A stretch of DNA of 64,000 nucleotides from Quercus robur (lineage: Eukaryota; Streptophyta; Magnoliopsida; Fagales; Fagaceae). The notes under the pieces were generated by a model. That model had not been told where the DNA came from and searched no databases. It was given only the letters and a program-made list of their open reading frames with translations. The position numbers and the translations under genes are program-made. This document shows, one piece after another, positions 24,310 through 34,854 of the stretch; position 1 is the first letter of the stretch, and each line of letters opens with the position of its first letter. The stretch spans positions 75,803,834 through 75,867,833 of the forward strand of contig NC_065538.1 in the NCBI RefSeq assembly GCF_932294415.1, given 5' to 3'.

Positions 24310-24575
24310 GTGCTTATTTATAGGAGTGTGTAGTCGGTGCTGAACAATTAGAAGAGTTTTAGTTGAAAGTAAATTATCCTAACATAGTTGAACTGTAATA
24401 GAAATAGGACTATGAAATAATAATTAAATTGAACTCAAGTCTAATAGAAATAGGACTATGAAATATGAAATAATAATTAAATTGAACTTTGTAGGTCGGT
24501 GCTAAACAATTAGTAGAGGTTTTTTTTTAATGAAAAATTAGTAGAGTTTTAGTTGAAAGTAAATTATTATAACAT
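24310..24575. repeat. Tandem duplications upstream of the F-box gene
   Basis: GTCGGTGCTGAACAATTAG at 24333 recurs as GTCGGTGCTAAACAATTAG at about 24495, each followed by TAGAGTTTTAGTTGAAAGTA or a close variant. Between them TAATAGAAATAGGACTATGA is present twice (about 24400 and 24442). The layout suggests two rounds of local duplication in the probable promoter. Confidence 0.7.
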
Positions 24576-24601
24576 AACAATAGATAGTATTAGCTTAGCT
24601 A

Positions 24602-24605
<4 letters not shown>

Positions 24606-24636
<31 letters not shown>

Positions 24637-24990
24637 GTCGAATTCTATGAGGAAGAGGAGTTCGAAATATTATAGGAATAGCAACATTAATTTTGATATC
24701 GCATACCTTTCCCCAACAGGACAAACCTGCACATGGGCGGTGCAGACTTGTTTTCCAAGGACAAACCTTTCCCCATCTCGGATGTTATCCCAATGGCCAA
24801 TCAGCTCCTCTTGGATTTTGTCAAGGCCAACCCATAGACATCGCATACTCCTCCAACCCATACATGGTCTCCTCCACCTTCCCCTCCCATCGACAAAATT
24901 AATTTTGGGGGTGCAGTTTTTAAAGAGATTGGTGAAGCAAGACTTGGGGTAATTATCCCCAATTTACAAGGATGGAATCTGGATTCAAAT
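24606..24990 (+). mobile_element. LINE RNase H fragment next to a poly-T tract
   Basis: The plus-strand translation at about 24860-24960 reads WSPPPSPPIDKINFGGAVFK then EIGEARLGVIIPN. This is the start of the RNase H domain of plant LINEs (usual form KINFDGAVF...GVVVRD). The catalytic first Asp reads Gly here. The preceding translation (SKDKPFPISDVIPMANQLLL) fits the linker. The poly-T at 24606-24631 may belong to another insertion. No 3' tail was found. Confidence 0.6.
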
Positions 24991-24999
24991 TTAGGGGAA

Positions 25000-25985
25000 C
25001 TGAAGTTCTTTGTTTAAAGATTTTAAAAAATTGGAATATCAATACTAGAGGATGACAACAATGCATTATTAGTATTAATTTTTTTAATTATGTGTATTTT
25101 TTCTTTTGAAGAAAAATCAATAATAAAAATTTATAAACAAGAGTTTTGTAAGTCAATTGGCAAGTCCTAATATTTTCAAGGTTTGATGAAAGTTAGTCCG
25201 ATTCTTTTATTCTATCCACATTATAATTTTTTTTTAAATTATTCTTTTCACATAATTCAATAACTAATAACTTTGTAATGCTATATATATAACAACTAAA
25301 ATAATGATTAATAAACATAATGCATTAATATTTAGCGAAAAAAAGGGTGAGAGAATTATTGGTGTCTTGGTAAGGTTGAGATTTTTCCTTTAAAAAAATT
25401 GCAAGTTTGAAAAAATAGTATTTAAAAAAAAAATCTATTAAACAATTACATGATAACGGGTGGTAACTTTGAGTCTTTAACTAAGTAAATAATAAAGTTT
25501 TTCCAATCATTACATTAATTTGGCTAAGACACAAATTTTATTACCAATAGACAAATCACACACATGCTTTGGTGGCATTTAAGTAAGGCACAAAACAATA
25601 AATTGTTGTTGTTTCACACGTGTATTACAATTTATGCATGCATATCAAGTGTGTCCCAAAGTTAATAAAACATTAAAATCAATAAATTCTATCATTCAAA
25701 AAATAAATAATTTTTTTTCACGGTTTGAGTTAAAGATACCAATTGATCCAAGTTGTTGGTGATACTAACTAGTGTGTGGATGGAGTGATCGGTGGCATAG
25801 GAGTTGTCTATGTGGCTATGGGGGTGGAATCATTTGAGAGGGGCATAAAACTTTCAAATGAGAACGAGAAATTGGGTAAAGGTTATTGGGTTTTTGTGAT
25901 TTTTTTTGCTAGGATTTGTAATTGATTTGTTGTTATTGTTTTTGCTTAGACTAGATTTATGATTAGTCCAAAGATTTTTATTATT
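25000..25985. other. Gene-free AT-rich spacer
   Basis: Nothing recognised beyond A/T runs and short chance ORFs. Confidence 0.5.
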
Positions 25986-25987
25986 AT

Positions 25988-26206
25988 CCGGATATGGTTT
26001 TTTTTTTTTTTTTAAGATTTTTTTGTTATCCATTTTTGGGATTTCATGGGTTAGTTTGTAAATTTTTTGAGAAGGGGGGCCAAGTAATAAATTTTAGAGC
26101 CAAAAGTAAATTTTTTTATGTTGATATATATACACTAGTTGATTTTTTTTTCAAAGGCTGGGGGGCATGGCCCCCCTCAGCCCCATGCTAGTTCGTCACT
26201 GAGGGA
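25988..26206. repeat. DNA-transposon-end-like fragment
   Basis: A long T-run is followed by GAAGGGGGGCC and later CTGGGGGGCATGGCCCCC with TAGTTCGTCACTG at the right end. CACTG/CAGTG-type ends with adjacent G/C runs are seen in plant hAT-like derivatives. The left end is not defined. Confidence 0.3.
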
Positions 26207-26217
26207 ATAGTTTGAGT

Positions 26218-26600
26218 TTTAGCATATTTGGCATAGAAAGTTCTTATCCCACATTTGGTTGCTGCTGTTGAAGCCATGGCTGTAGTGAGCGCTCTAAGCT
26301 TTTCCCAAGAACTCAACTTTACCTGTTGAAGGTGACTTTGAGATTATCATTAAAGCTCTTGATAGTGAAGATGAATTTCTCTCGGACATCTTATAGCTGA
26401 GGCTAAACTCTTTTTAGGATCTTTTTGTTTTCTTAGTTTTTCTCAGATTTGTAGATAAAGGAATTCTGTTGCTTTATTAGACATGTTAGTGGTCTTAATG
26501 TGTGGATGGAGGATGTTCCTCTGCGCTTAAACTCTGTTTCTCTTAACGGATTTTAGCTAATTGTTTCTAATAAAATGCAAGGTACTTTTTCTCACAAATT
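26218..26600 (+). mobile_element. LINE RNase H fragment, plus strand
   Basis: The translation reads VAAVEAMAVVSALSFSQELN, then EGD-like sequence after a frame change, and VWMEDVPLRLNSVSL at the end, which matches the RNase H and tail of the elements at 8159-8850 and 13241-13645. Frame changes and stops occur around 26325-26460. A long A-run at about 26777-26805, after some 200 bp of other sequence, may be its tail or that of a second insert. Confidence 0.68.
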
Positions 26601-27156
26601 CAGGATGTTTATATCAGGACCAATGGAGAAACAGTTTGGTTCATAATGGCCTATTATTTATATCTGGCCTAATAGAGATACGGGGTTTATCGCAATCAGC
26701 AAATCCAATTAAGTATAATAATTATATGTTGGTGAGTCTGGCAAAGCAATACAACAAATTAAGTGGCGAATATCACCCAAAAAAAAAAAAAAAAAAAAAA
26801 AAAAACAAACAAACAAACAAAAAATTAAGAGGCTGCTCAGTCAATTCAAATTAGGATGTAACTACAAATTGTTTCTTCAATCTCATTTGGTTTCAGTGTG
26901 TTTCTTAATTAATAGTTCTACACAGCTAATTACTGTTTTATCTGTTATGTTTGTTTTCTTTATTTCCTTTCTTCCTGTGAACATTGTGAAGCCTGTGTTA
27001 ACATTTTGTAGAGTACGTAGTCAAGATTTTTGTTTTGTTCATGTCAATCTATCATTTAAAGTTGGTTACACTGCCTATATCATGCCACTTAGGTTAGGCC
27101 AAATGTAGAAACTCATGCCTCAGGGCTCAGGGTCAGGGTGGTTCTCTTTTTATCCT

Positions 27157-29402
27157 TTATTTTTGACCAAAATTTGGAGTTGGACCATCCATTCAACCCA
27201 CTATTATTTTAGTATTTTGAACCCAGATACAGAGTTGAAGAGCTGGTAGAAGCATGAACATAATTTTCGGCAAGCCCTATACTGCTATACCAAAATATTT
27301 ATACTCTAAATTCCACATGTTAAAAACATGGGAAGAAGATCTCTAAATTTAAATTCCATTTGATCATTGATAGACATATTTTTAATGGTCTTTAACCATG
27401 GTTAGGTATCCATAATTTATTAGTGCAGTAGAATTTTAGCAAATTTTTATCATTTCATAATGATTAATGACAGATAAAGTAAATGCAAATCAAATTTATA
27501 ACGTGGATTCAAGTTTACCTTGTATGAGTATTTCTAAAAAAGATAAATAAAAGGCTAAATTTAAAAAAAATCTTTTAAACAATTGACAAAGAATTCCGTA
27601 TGAACTGGACCATTTTTATGCACACAAAAAAGAGGACTATATATATATTCTTTTTCTAGAAACAAACATACACACAAGGGCCATTTAAAGCTTATGGTTA
27701 CATAATATTTGACCCAAAATACAAAAAAAAAAAAAAAGCACTCCCTTATTGAAAGTAATTATTTTTAAAGATTTTTTTGGTTTACTTTTAAAGTTTCAAA
27801 AAGTTTTTTCATGTGGGGATTTGACCAAATTATTGTTGAAAGATTTTTTTAAGAGATAGTTTCAACCTATGATATCTATTCCTAATGATAACTCCTGTTG
27901 AGCGAATTATTTAGAATGGTAAGAAGTTTCACCTTTTGCTATGATGTTAACCAAATATTCAATTGGTTAGAACTTGTCTTATCATATTCATATATATATA
28001 TATATATATATATAAAGTAAAATAACAATGTAAATTAAATCTAAATTTGTTTCTAATTTTTATATAATTTTGAGTCAAATGTTCAAATTATTTTTTCTTA
28101 AATTTGGTGTCAAGTAATTCATTCATTCACAAAAACATTCAAATGTTCAAATGATCACCTTATTATCATCATTATTGAATGTTTTTGTGTGTGAACATGA
28201 TATACAACCTAGTTTGTATAAATTTCAAAACTTAATTTAACAAAATATAGTAAACAATGTGTTTAATAGTCACACATGTATTCATCTTTCTTCCCCCTGT
28301 CAACTTCAAGAGACTTGTACCTTAATTGGCATCTCTTCATATTCAAAATACTCAGCTTGGGGGTTTAGGGGGAGAAAATGTTCGAGTTGTGGGGTTAGCA
28401 ACATATTGTAACTATCTCAAAAAAAAAAAAAAAAAAAAAAACCATTCCTCCTAACATTTAAAAATATTGCAACCAAATTTAGTTTCCACATGTAACAATA
28501 AAGTTGATACAAACAAAAAATTATTATAATTTCATAACATTTCCAAATTGTCCTACCACTTCACACATTAAGAGGGTGTTTGCTTTGAGGAAAAAAGTGT
28601 TATATTTCATATTCATTTTCAGTTTTTTGCAAGACCCACCACTAAAAAATTGGTTTGGTTATGTTATTTGAATTAAGTTTTCATTTTTAGTATAAAAAAA
28701 TTTGATTTGAATACAAAAATTGAATACATCGTTTGGTCATTTTCCTTCTTGTGAGAATGGATACAATAACATTTGTAAAAAAAGAATTTCATGGGTCCCA
28801 CTAATAGTGAGTTGTCTCATCAATAAATCTCTCTCTAGCAGATTGGCGTGTGAAAGGGGAGATCAGTGAAGGTGTGTGGTAGTGGTGGCTTCGCCGCAAA
28901 GCACACAACTTCAATGTTGGTGTTAACCCCTCTCACTCTCAATCAAAGGATGTCACTCTTTCTTAAGCAAAATTTGATCAGTTTATGGCCAATGCTTATT
29001 GCCAGCGAATTCCTTCTAGGGTTGGTATTTGTTTTGGAGTTGGTTTGTTGAAATGGTTATGGTGATTTTTTGTTTGAAGGTGTATCTGATGGTGGATTTA
29101 AGGTGTTTAGGGGGTAAGTTTACTGAAATTTGTTTGTATTTATGGGTTGTGTGTATGGAGGGGATGAAAAACTGATGTGTTGTGTTGTTTCTTCTGTTTT
29201 TTATTCATTGGGGTTGTCAAAAAAAAGTTAGGGGAAGACAATACAAAAACTAGAATAGAAAATTGGTGCCCAAAAAAAAAAAAAAAGAGTACTAGATTTG
29301 AGTATAGAAAATGAATGCACACCCAATACAAACTAAACAAGGCCTAACTAAAAAAAAAAAAAAAAAAAAAAGGAATATAATTTTTTTTTAATGGTTCATA
29401 TG
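27157..29402 (+). repeat. Segmental duplication, copy 2 (partner at 16580-17965)
   Basis: Direct-orientation paralogue of 16.6-18.0 kb, with colinear blocks through GTAACAATAAAGTT and CCTACCACTTCACAC. It is then interrupted by a ~770-bp insert (28574-29344) before resuming with TTTTTTTTTAATGGTTCATATG, matching TTTTTTAATGGTCCATATG at about 17945. It lacks the MITE of copy 1. Confidence 0.78.
28574..29344. mobile_element. Insert in duplication copy 2, probably a non-autonomous DNA transposon
   Basis: The insert is absent from the paralogous site near 17925-17940, which fixes its approximate borders. Its ends are imperfect inverted repeats, GGGTGTTTGCTTTG at the left and CAAACTAAACAAGGCC at the right, of the hAT-MITE type. 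A GC-richer core (about 28840-29060) carries no recognised protein and may be captured host sequence. The target duplication is unclear. Confidence 0.5.
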
Positions 29403-29897
29403 GCCTACCAATAGTATAACTTTCCACACAAATAAAAATATTAAAACAAACTAGCCTCATCATACGCACTAAGCACGTGCGATGAGGCTCTTATTTATTT
29501 ATTTATTTTGAGTTTAATATAATTTTTTAATTTGAATTTGTCTATTGTTAGTAAAGTTGCACAAGAAAGGATTTTTATAAAACTAAAATTTACGATTTGA
29601 GATTGAGTAAATTGCTGGGTTTAGTGTGTACTAATTTTTAGGAAAAAATATATCAAAAATACGTGAGATAAGTTTAGATAGAAAGTATGCTAATTTTTAG
29701 GAAAAAAGTTTCTCTGGTAGTTTTTTTTTTTGAATTACAATTTTAACCCAATTTTTTATTTTTTAAGAATAAGGATTATTTAATTAGATTAAAGATATTT
29801 TTTACATTTTTTGAAACTATAACTAACTTTCTGAATTTTCATAATGTAGAGTTAATCATCATTTAATTAAAATATACGAGCATTAAAGACAACCAAA

Positions 29898-29969
29898 GGA
29901 TCCGTGGCGCAATGGTAGCGCGTCTGACTCCAGATCAGAAGGTTGCGTGTTCGATTCACGTCGGGTTCA
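29898..29969 (+). tRNA. tRNA-Trp (CCA)
   Basis: A 72-nt cloverleaf. The acceptor strand GGATCCG pairs with CGGGTTC. The D-loop region is GCGCAATGGTAGCGC, the anticodon stem-loop is TCTGACTCCAGATCAGA with CCA at 29930-29932, and the T-arm contains GTTCGATTC. It matches the nuclear plant tRNA-Trp sequence as I remember it. There is no intron, and the 3' CCA is not encoded, as expected in eukaryotes. CAACC occurs just upstream, in keeping with the CAA motif common before plant tRNA genes. Confidence 0.97.
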
Positions 29970-29990
29970 ATTCCCCTGTTCGATCCTTCC

Positions 29991-29996
29991 TTTTTT
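29991..29996 (+). terminator. Pol III T-run terminator of the tRNA
   Basis: TTTTTT lies 21 bp after the mature 3' end, and no T4 run comes before it. Confidence 0.8.
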
Positions 29997-30179
29997 GTTT
30001 GTTTTTTATTTTTCTTCTTCTCTATTCAGAAACACTAAAACCCTAGAAAAAACTCACTTGCTTAACTCAGTCACACACACACACCCACTTCACTAAAACC
30101 CCAATCATTCTCTCAGAATCAAAATCCATTTCTGATTTACTCTCTCTTCATTTCTCTCGAACCCAAAAAATAAAAAACC

Positions 30180-31400
30180 ATGTCCCTCACCACTCGTCTC
30201 CGCCACTCCCTCACCTACTCCCACCGCGTCGCCACCCACCTCCATCACTTCTACTCCACCTCATCCATCCTCTCCCAAAACTCCTCCACCCCACTCTCCT
30301 CCAAGTCCAAGACCCGATCGGCACTCTCCCTCCTCAAATCCGAGCAAAACCCACACAAAATCCTCGAAATCTGCCACGCCGCTTCTCTCACCCCCGAGTC
30401 CCACCTCGACCGCGTCGCTTTCTCCGTCGCCATTTCCAAGCTCTCCGAATCCAACCACTTCGACACAATCCGCCAGTTCCTCGACGACCTCCTAACCTCT
30501 CGCCCCGACCTCAAAACGGAGCGTTTCGCTTCTCACGCTATCGTTCTGTACGGTCAAGCCAAGATGATCCCACAAGCCATTGACACTTTCAAGCGAATTC
30601 ACGATCTGGGTATTCCTCGAACCGTTAAATCTCTCAACGCTTTGCTTTTTGCTTGTCTTTTGTCTAAGGATTACAAGGAGCTGAACCGGGTTTATATTGA
30701 GTTTCCGAAGTTTTATGAGATTCTGCCGAATTTGGATACGTTTAATACGGTGATTAAAGGGTTTTCGGAATCGGGTTCGACCAGTTCTGGGTACTCTGTC
30801 TTGGCTGAGATGGAGAGGAAGTCTGTGAAGCCGAATGCCACTACTTTTGGGAATTTGCTTGCTGGGTTTTATAAGGAGGAGAAGTTTGAGGATGTTGGGA
30901 AAGTTTTGAAATTGATGGAGAGCCATGGAGTGAATAGGGGTATTGGTACTTATAACATTAGGATTCAGAGTTTGTGTAAGTTGAAGAAGTCTTCTGAGGC
31001 TAAGGCTTTGATGGATGGAATGTTGTCGAGGGGGATGAAGCCGAATTCGGATACTTATTCCCATTTGATTCATGGGTTTTGTAAGGAAGGGGATTTGGAG
31101 GAAGGTAAGAAGCTCTTGAAGAGTATGAAGAGTAGGGGTATTCAACCGAGTAGCGATTGTTATTATTCATTGGTGTATTTCCTGTGCCAAGGAAAGGATT
31201 TCGATGCTGCCTTATCCATTGCTAAGGAGAGTATGGAGAAGGGTTGGGTCCCGAATTTTGGGACAATGAAGTCGCTCGTGGAGGGACTTGTGGGAGTTTC
31301 GAAGGTTGATGAGGCTCGAGAGGTTATTAAACAAGTCAAGGAGAAAGTCACAAAGAATGTCGAAATGTGGGATGAAATTGAAGCTGGCTTGCCTCAGTAA
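30180..31400 (+). CDS. Mitochondrial pentatricopeptide-repeat protein, PPR336/rPPR1-like
   Basis: Intronless ORF of 406 codons. Residues 1-45 are rich in Ser, Arg and Thr without acidic residues, a typical mitochondrial targeting peptide. P-class PPR motifs of 35 residues follow. The clearest begin at residues ~186 ([10 protein letters not shown]), 222 ([10 protein letters not shown]), 257 ([10 protein letters not shown]), 292 ([10 protein letters not shown]) and 327 ([10 protein letters not shown]). No PLS, E or DYW editing domain is present. Length and layout fit the small P-class proteins found in plant mitochondrial ribosomes (Arabidopsis PPR336, At1g61870), so a role in mitochondrial translation is inferred. 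The 5' part is GC-rich at third positions and the rest is not. A CT-rich leader and the tRNA lie just upstream. Confidence 0.92.
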   Translation: MSLTTRLRHSLTYSHRVATHLHHFYSTSSILSQNSSTPLSSKSKTRSALSLLKSEQNPHKILEICHAASLTPESHLDRVAFSVAISKLSESNHFDTIRQFLDDLLTSRPDLKTERFASHAIVLYGQAKMIPQAIDTFKRIHDLGIPRTVKSLNALLFACLLSKDYKELNRVYIEFPKFYEILPNLDTFNTVIKGFSESGSTSSGYSVLAEMERKSVKPNATTFGNLLAGFYKEEKFEDVGKVLKLMESHGVNRGIGTYNIRIQSLCKLKKSSEAKALMDGMLSRGMKPNSDTYSHLIHGFCKEGDLEEGKKLLKSMKSRGIQPSSDCYYSLVYFLCQGKDFDAALSIAKESMEKGWVPNFGTMKSLVEGLVGVSKVDEAREVIKQVKEKVTKNVEMWDEIEAGLPQ

Positions 31401-31969
31401 AAAGAATTGCTTGGTGGTGCAAGCTGAATGAGATTATGGAAATTTATTTGATGATCACGAAATGTATTCATGGGAAACGGTACTCTCCCTAGTCCATAGA
31501 GTTTCTATTTTGTTTTCCCTTTCATTTCGTTTGTTGAATTATGATCCACACCTGTTATAATCAGGTGAAGATGTTGTTTTGTTTGGATGGTCCTGGTTGA
31601 GGAAACTTTATCTCATTGGTTATTCCATTGTGGGAAAGGTTTAGTTTTATCTTTTGTAGAAAATCAGATTTTTCTTATGATTAAAAACTCTCTGCCTTTT
31701 TGTCTTTGATGTTTATCCTAGTGGAACTACAGTCGATATGAGTAGCCATAGGATCAGGTTTTTGAGATGATTTTCCTACGTAGGAAAACTCATTTTTTAA
31801 TTGGGGAAGGTTTTCATTGGGGTACCTCTATTTGGCTCTTTGAGAGTATATGGACTTTTAGTCGTCTTTTGCCATTGGTACAGTAGTATTCTGTCATTGG
31901 CGAGCCCACTCTTCTTTCACGAAAGTTGGAATGATTGTATGTGACTTTTTTTCACTGTGTTTTATTTAC
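31401..31969 (+). other. 3' flank of the PPR gene
   Basis: Probably 3' UTR and spacer. No other gene is visible and no poly-A signal was fixed. The duplicated block B begins soon after. Confidence 0.4.
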
Positions 31970-33096
31970 TATTTTTATCATTGCTCCTGTGACATGATCA
32001 ATCTTTTATATCTTGGACAGGATAGAGGTTCCCATGATGTCATCAACTCCATTGTTTAGAAAGTTCTTTTGACCACCTCATGGAGTAATTTGTTTCTGTG
32101 TGCATGTTATCCTAATCACGTACTTCAAGAGCAAGGGAACAATTCTCTGTAATATTCTTGTAAATATACATACATTAATGCATTCACACTTTTAAACTTT
32201 TTACTTCTCATTGTAATGTGGGCAAGCCCTTACTTGACGACACTAATGTGCACTTTAGATCATATTAGAATTGAAAAAACGAAAAAAGGGTAAATATTTC
32301 ATGTATCAACTTGGAGGCCTTGAATTTATTTAAGTCCAGAACTTTAGTGGCAGTAGGTCCTGATGTTATATTTTAAATATTTGGATTCCTGGCAATTAAG
32401 TAGGGAGCTGCTCAGGAGATGCTAACTGACCCAAGGTCATTAGCATTACGCACTGTATTATGAATGTGGAACAAAATTTTGGGGAAAAAAAACTTCTAAT
32501 GTATTTGGCAACCTGGAATTCTATACCGGCACTGAGCAAAAACTCTGATTCAGCAAGGATTCGTTTGATTGATATAAGTGTTTATGCTATAGAAAGACTT
32601 TTTGATTGAAAAAGAGCTGCTGTTATGAGATTCTTGTGGGTTCTGATTCAGCAAGTTGTCTTTTGTGTTATGCTTGATCTGGATAACTGATAAGAAGCGG
32701 GAGTTTGTGGCCATTATCTATCTGCAAGGTGCTTCGTGTACTTGGAGGAAGACTGTATGGAGATTCATTTTGAACCCCTTAGTACCTCCTGGAATGAGGT
32801 TTTTGAAGGAGGTTGTTTCCTTGATGATGTGTATAGTAGCTACTTGTTTCTTGGTAGAAGCTTATTGCCCTCTAGCAGGTTCCAGTGATCTCTGGAAAAT
32901 TGGCATAGATTAAGACATCTCAAGTTTGATATGTTAGTAGATGTGCATCAAGAGTTCCTCTTGATATTGCTTTTGAAGCTCTACTGTTGATGTAAATCTT
33001 GTTTGGTTGCAATTGAACATTTTAAGTCATTATTATCTCCTTCTAGAGAGACTATTGATTCATGACAGTTTCGTAATTGGTAATTTGCAGTTGCAG

Positions 33097-33146
33097 GTGC
33101 AGTTGTTGAGTTTTGAACTCAGTGCAGTTGTTGAGTTTTGAACTCA
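33097..33146 (+). repeat. 25-bp tandem duplication inside a SINE-like segment
   Basis: The unit begins GTGCAGTTGTTGAGTTTTGA and is present twice back to back without mismatch. The copy C equivalent at 44745 has a single unit. The surrounding sequence is the SINE-like element also seen at 44725 and 47251. Confidence 0.9.
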
Positions 33147-33647
33147 CGACTTTACCTTCTTTGTTTCTACTTCTCGAGGGTGGAAAGAAATTCACGACTT
33201 TATACTCCACTTTGCTCTAAGAGAGAAGTGTCATTTGAGATGGAGCTGCACTTTGAATCGAAACATTTTGATGAAGAAGCTAGCAATTAACCTTAGTTTC
33301 ATCTGTTGTGTTTTTCAAAACTTATGCTTGGAACGCATTTCACTTTTTTTTTTTTTTTTTTTTTTTGTATATTTTCAGAAAAGTTTGGAAGCCTGGCAGA
33401 ACCATTTTGAGTTGCTAGGGGGGCATTCTTTCGAGGATGAGGAAGCTTGATGAGCTATTTTTTCTCAAAAAAAGAAAAGAAAAAAGAGAGCTTTTAATCG
33501 CATCCTATATTTCGATTAAGATTTCAGACTTCTTGCAGACCCTTTTGCCTTAATTGACAGGCTTAGTGGAAGATCCCATTTGTGAATCAAAGGGAGAGAT
33601 AGTAATGCATTCCTATAATCGTTTGATTAAATGCATCTTTATGACTT

Positions 33648-34246
33648 TTTTTTTTTTTTTTTTTTTTTAAGAAAGAAGACAGTTATTATTAATATGAAAA
33701 GGAGGCTTCATCAACCCAAATAAAAGGAAAAACTAATGATGGAACATTCTCCATCCATACAACACAATTAGGAAAATTAGCCGCTAACTTGGCTAAACAA
33801 TGTGCCACTTTGATACCATCCCTCCTTACATGAGAATAGGATAATTCTATAAAAATTACTTTCAAAAACTCGCGTGTCCTCAACAAGCAAGCCAAACCCA
33901 GCCCAGCCAGGACCGGTTCTGTAGTCCTAAAGCATCAGTGATTACTCTCGAGTCCCCCTCCACAACAATTCTGTCCAAACCAGTTTCTGCAGCAAATTCT
34001 AGCACTCAGACAGCAGCCAAAGCTTCGATTTCAGCTGCCTGATATGCTTGGTTTAGCCTTTGGGTTAGGGAGGCGAATACTAGACCCTCATTTTGAGTTC
34101 TAATCTGGTTCCTCTGGGTCCATATACTCCAAGCAAGCATTGAAAACAATTCTGTGCATTTATCATTCCTGAAAATCCAAGCCGTGAGTTCCCCAAAATT
34201 CTGGAACGTTACCTGTGAGCGAAAATCCCAGGTATCCGAAGCTCCC
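33648..34246 (-). mobile_element. 5'-truncated LINE (RNase H end), minus strand, with target duplication
   Basis: Flanked by CATCTTTATGACTT (33634-33647) and CATCTCTATGACTT (34247-34260), a 14-bp target duplication with one mismatch. The poly-T at 33648-33669 is the tail. The minus translation reads ELSYSHVRRDGIKVAHCLAK and VVWMENVPSLVFP, the end of the RNase H domain. Upstream parts contain more RNase H in other frames, with stops. Copy C has no insert at the matching position (about 45220), so the insertion followed the B/C duplication. Confidence 0.9.
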
Positions 34247-34854
34247 CATCTCTATGACTTGTGGGTCTAAATAATGCCTAATTAATCAAAATATTACATA
34301 TAAACAGAAGCTGAAAAGTAAAAACGGGTGACAGAAATGATGTAATGTACCAGGCAATCTTTCAGTAAGCCCCTAATCAGATGGGTAGCTTGGCAATGTA
34401 CTCATTTCATTGTGAGGATGAAAAAGCACCATCCCAAAAAAAAAAAAAAAAAAAAAAAAAAATTCCCTATTTGTTTTTATATTTTTAAAGATTTAATCGC
34501 ATTCTGAATGGTGAAATGCAGAGCTTGCAAGGTGTTATGGATAGCAAAATTTCGTGTGACAAGAAATTAATCTATATCTATATATCTAAAAGTTGAAATG
34601 TTGAGCCACCTCATCAGCCACATCATACTCTTTTTCTTTTTCTTTTTAAATCATTTTTCTCTTTATGATTTATTAATTTTTTTATTATATAAAATAATTA
34701 AATACAAATCATGGACAAACATTATTATTCATTGGATACAAATATTTGACTATTCAACTACCTAAATTGATTTCAACTTTTTGTTTTCTTCTTTCTAATT
34801 TCAAGTAATTTTTAAAATTGAATAAGTCATTATCTTTTTAGTGGATAAAATTAA

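Larger units (their letters stand above)
31970..34560 (+). repeat. Duplicated block, copy B
   Basis: Colinear with 43455-45600 (copy C) and partly with 36838-37340. Shared strings include GTTTCTGTGTGCATGTTAT or a close form, AATGTGCACTTTAGATCA, AAAGAGCTGCTGTTATGAG, CATCAAGAGTTCCTCTTGAT and GAGCTTGCAAGGTGTT. The block is non-coding. It holds a LINE insertion (33648-34246), a 25-bp tandem duplication (33097-33146) and a poly-T run at about 33345. Confidence 0.85.

Noticed and set aside
24647-24952. A 101-codon plus-strand ORF
   Set aside because: Another frame of the same stretch reads LINE RNase H sequence, so the ORF is incidental.
30492-31145. A 217-codon minus-strand ORF opposite the PPR gene
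   Set aside because: It is antisense to clear PPR motifs and its translation is low-complexity without known features; a shadow of codon bias.
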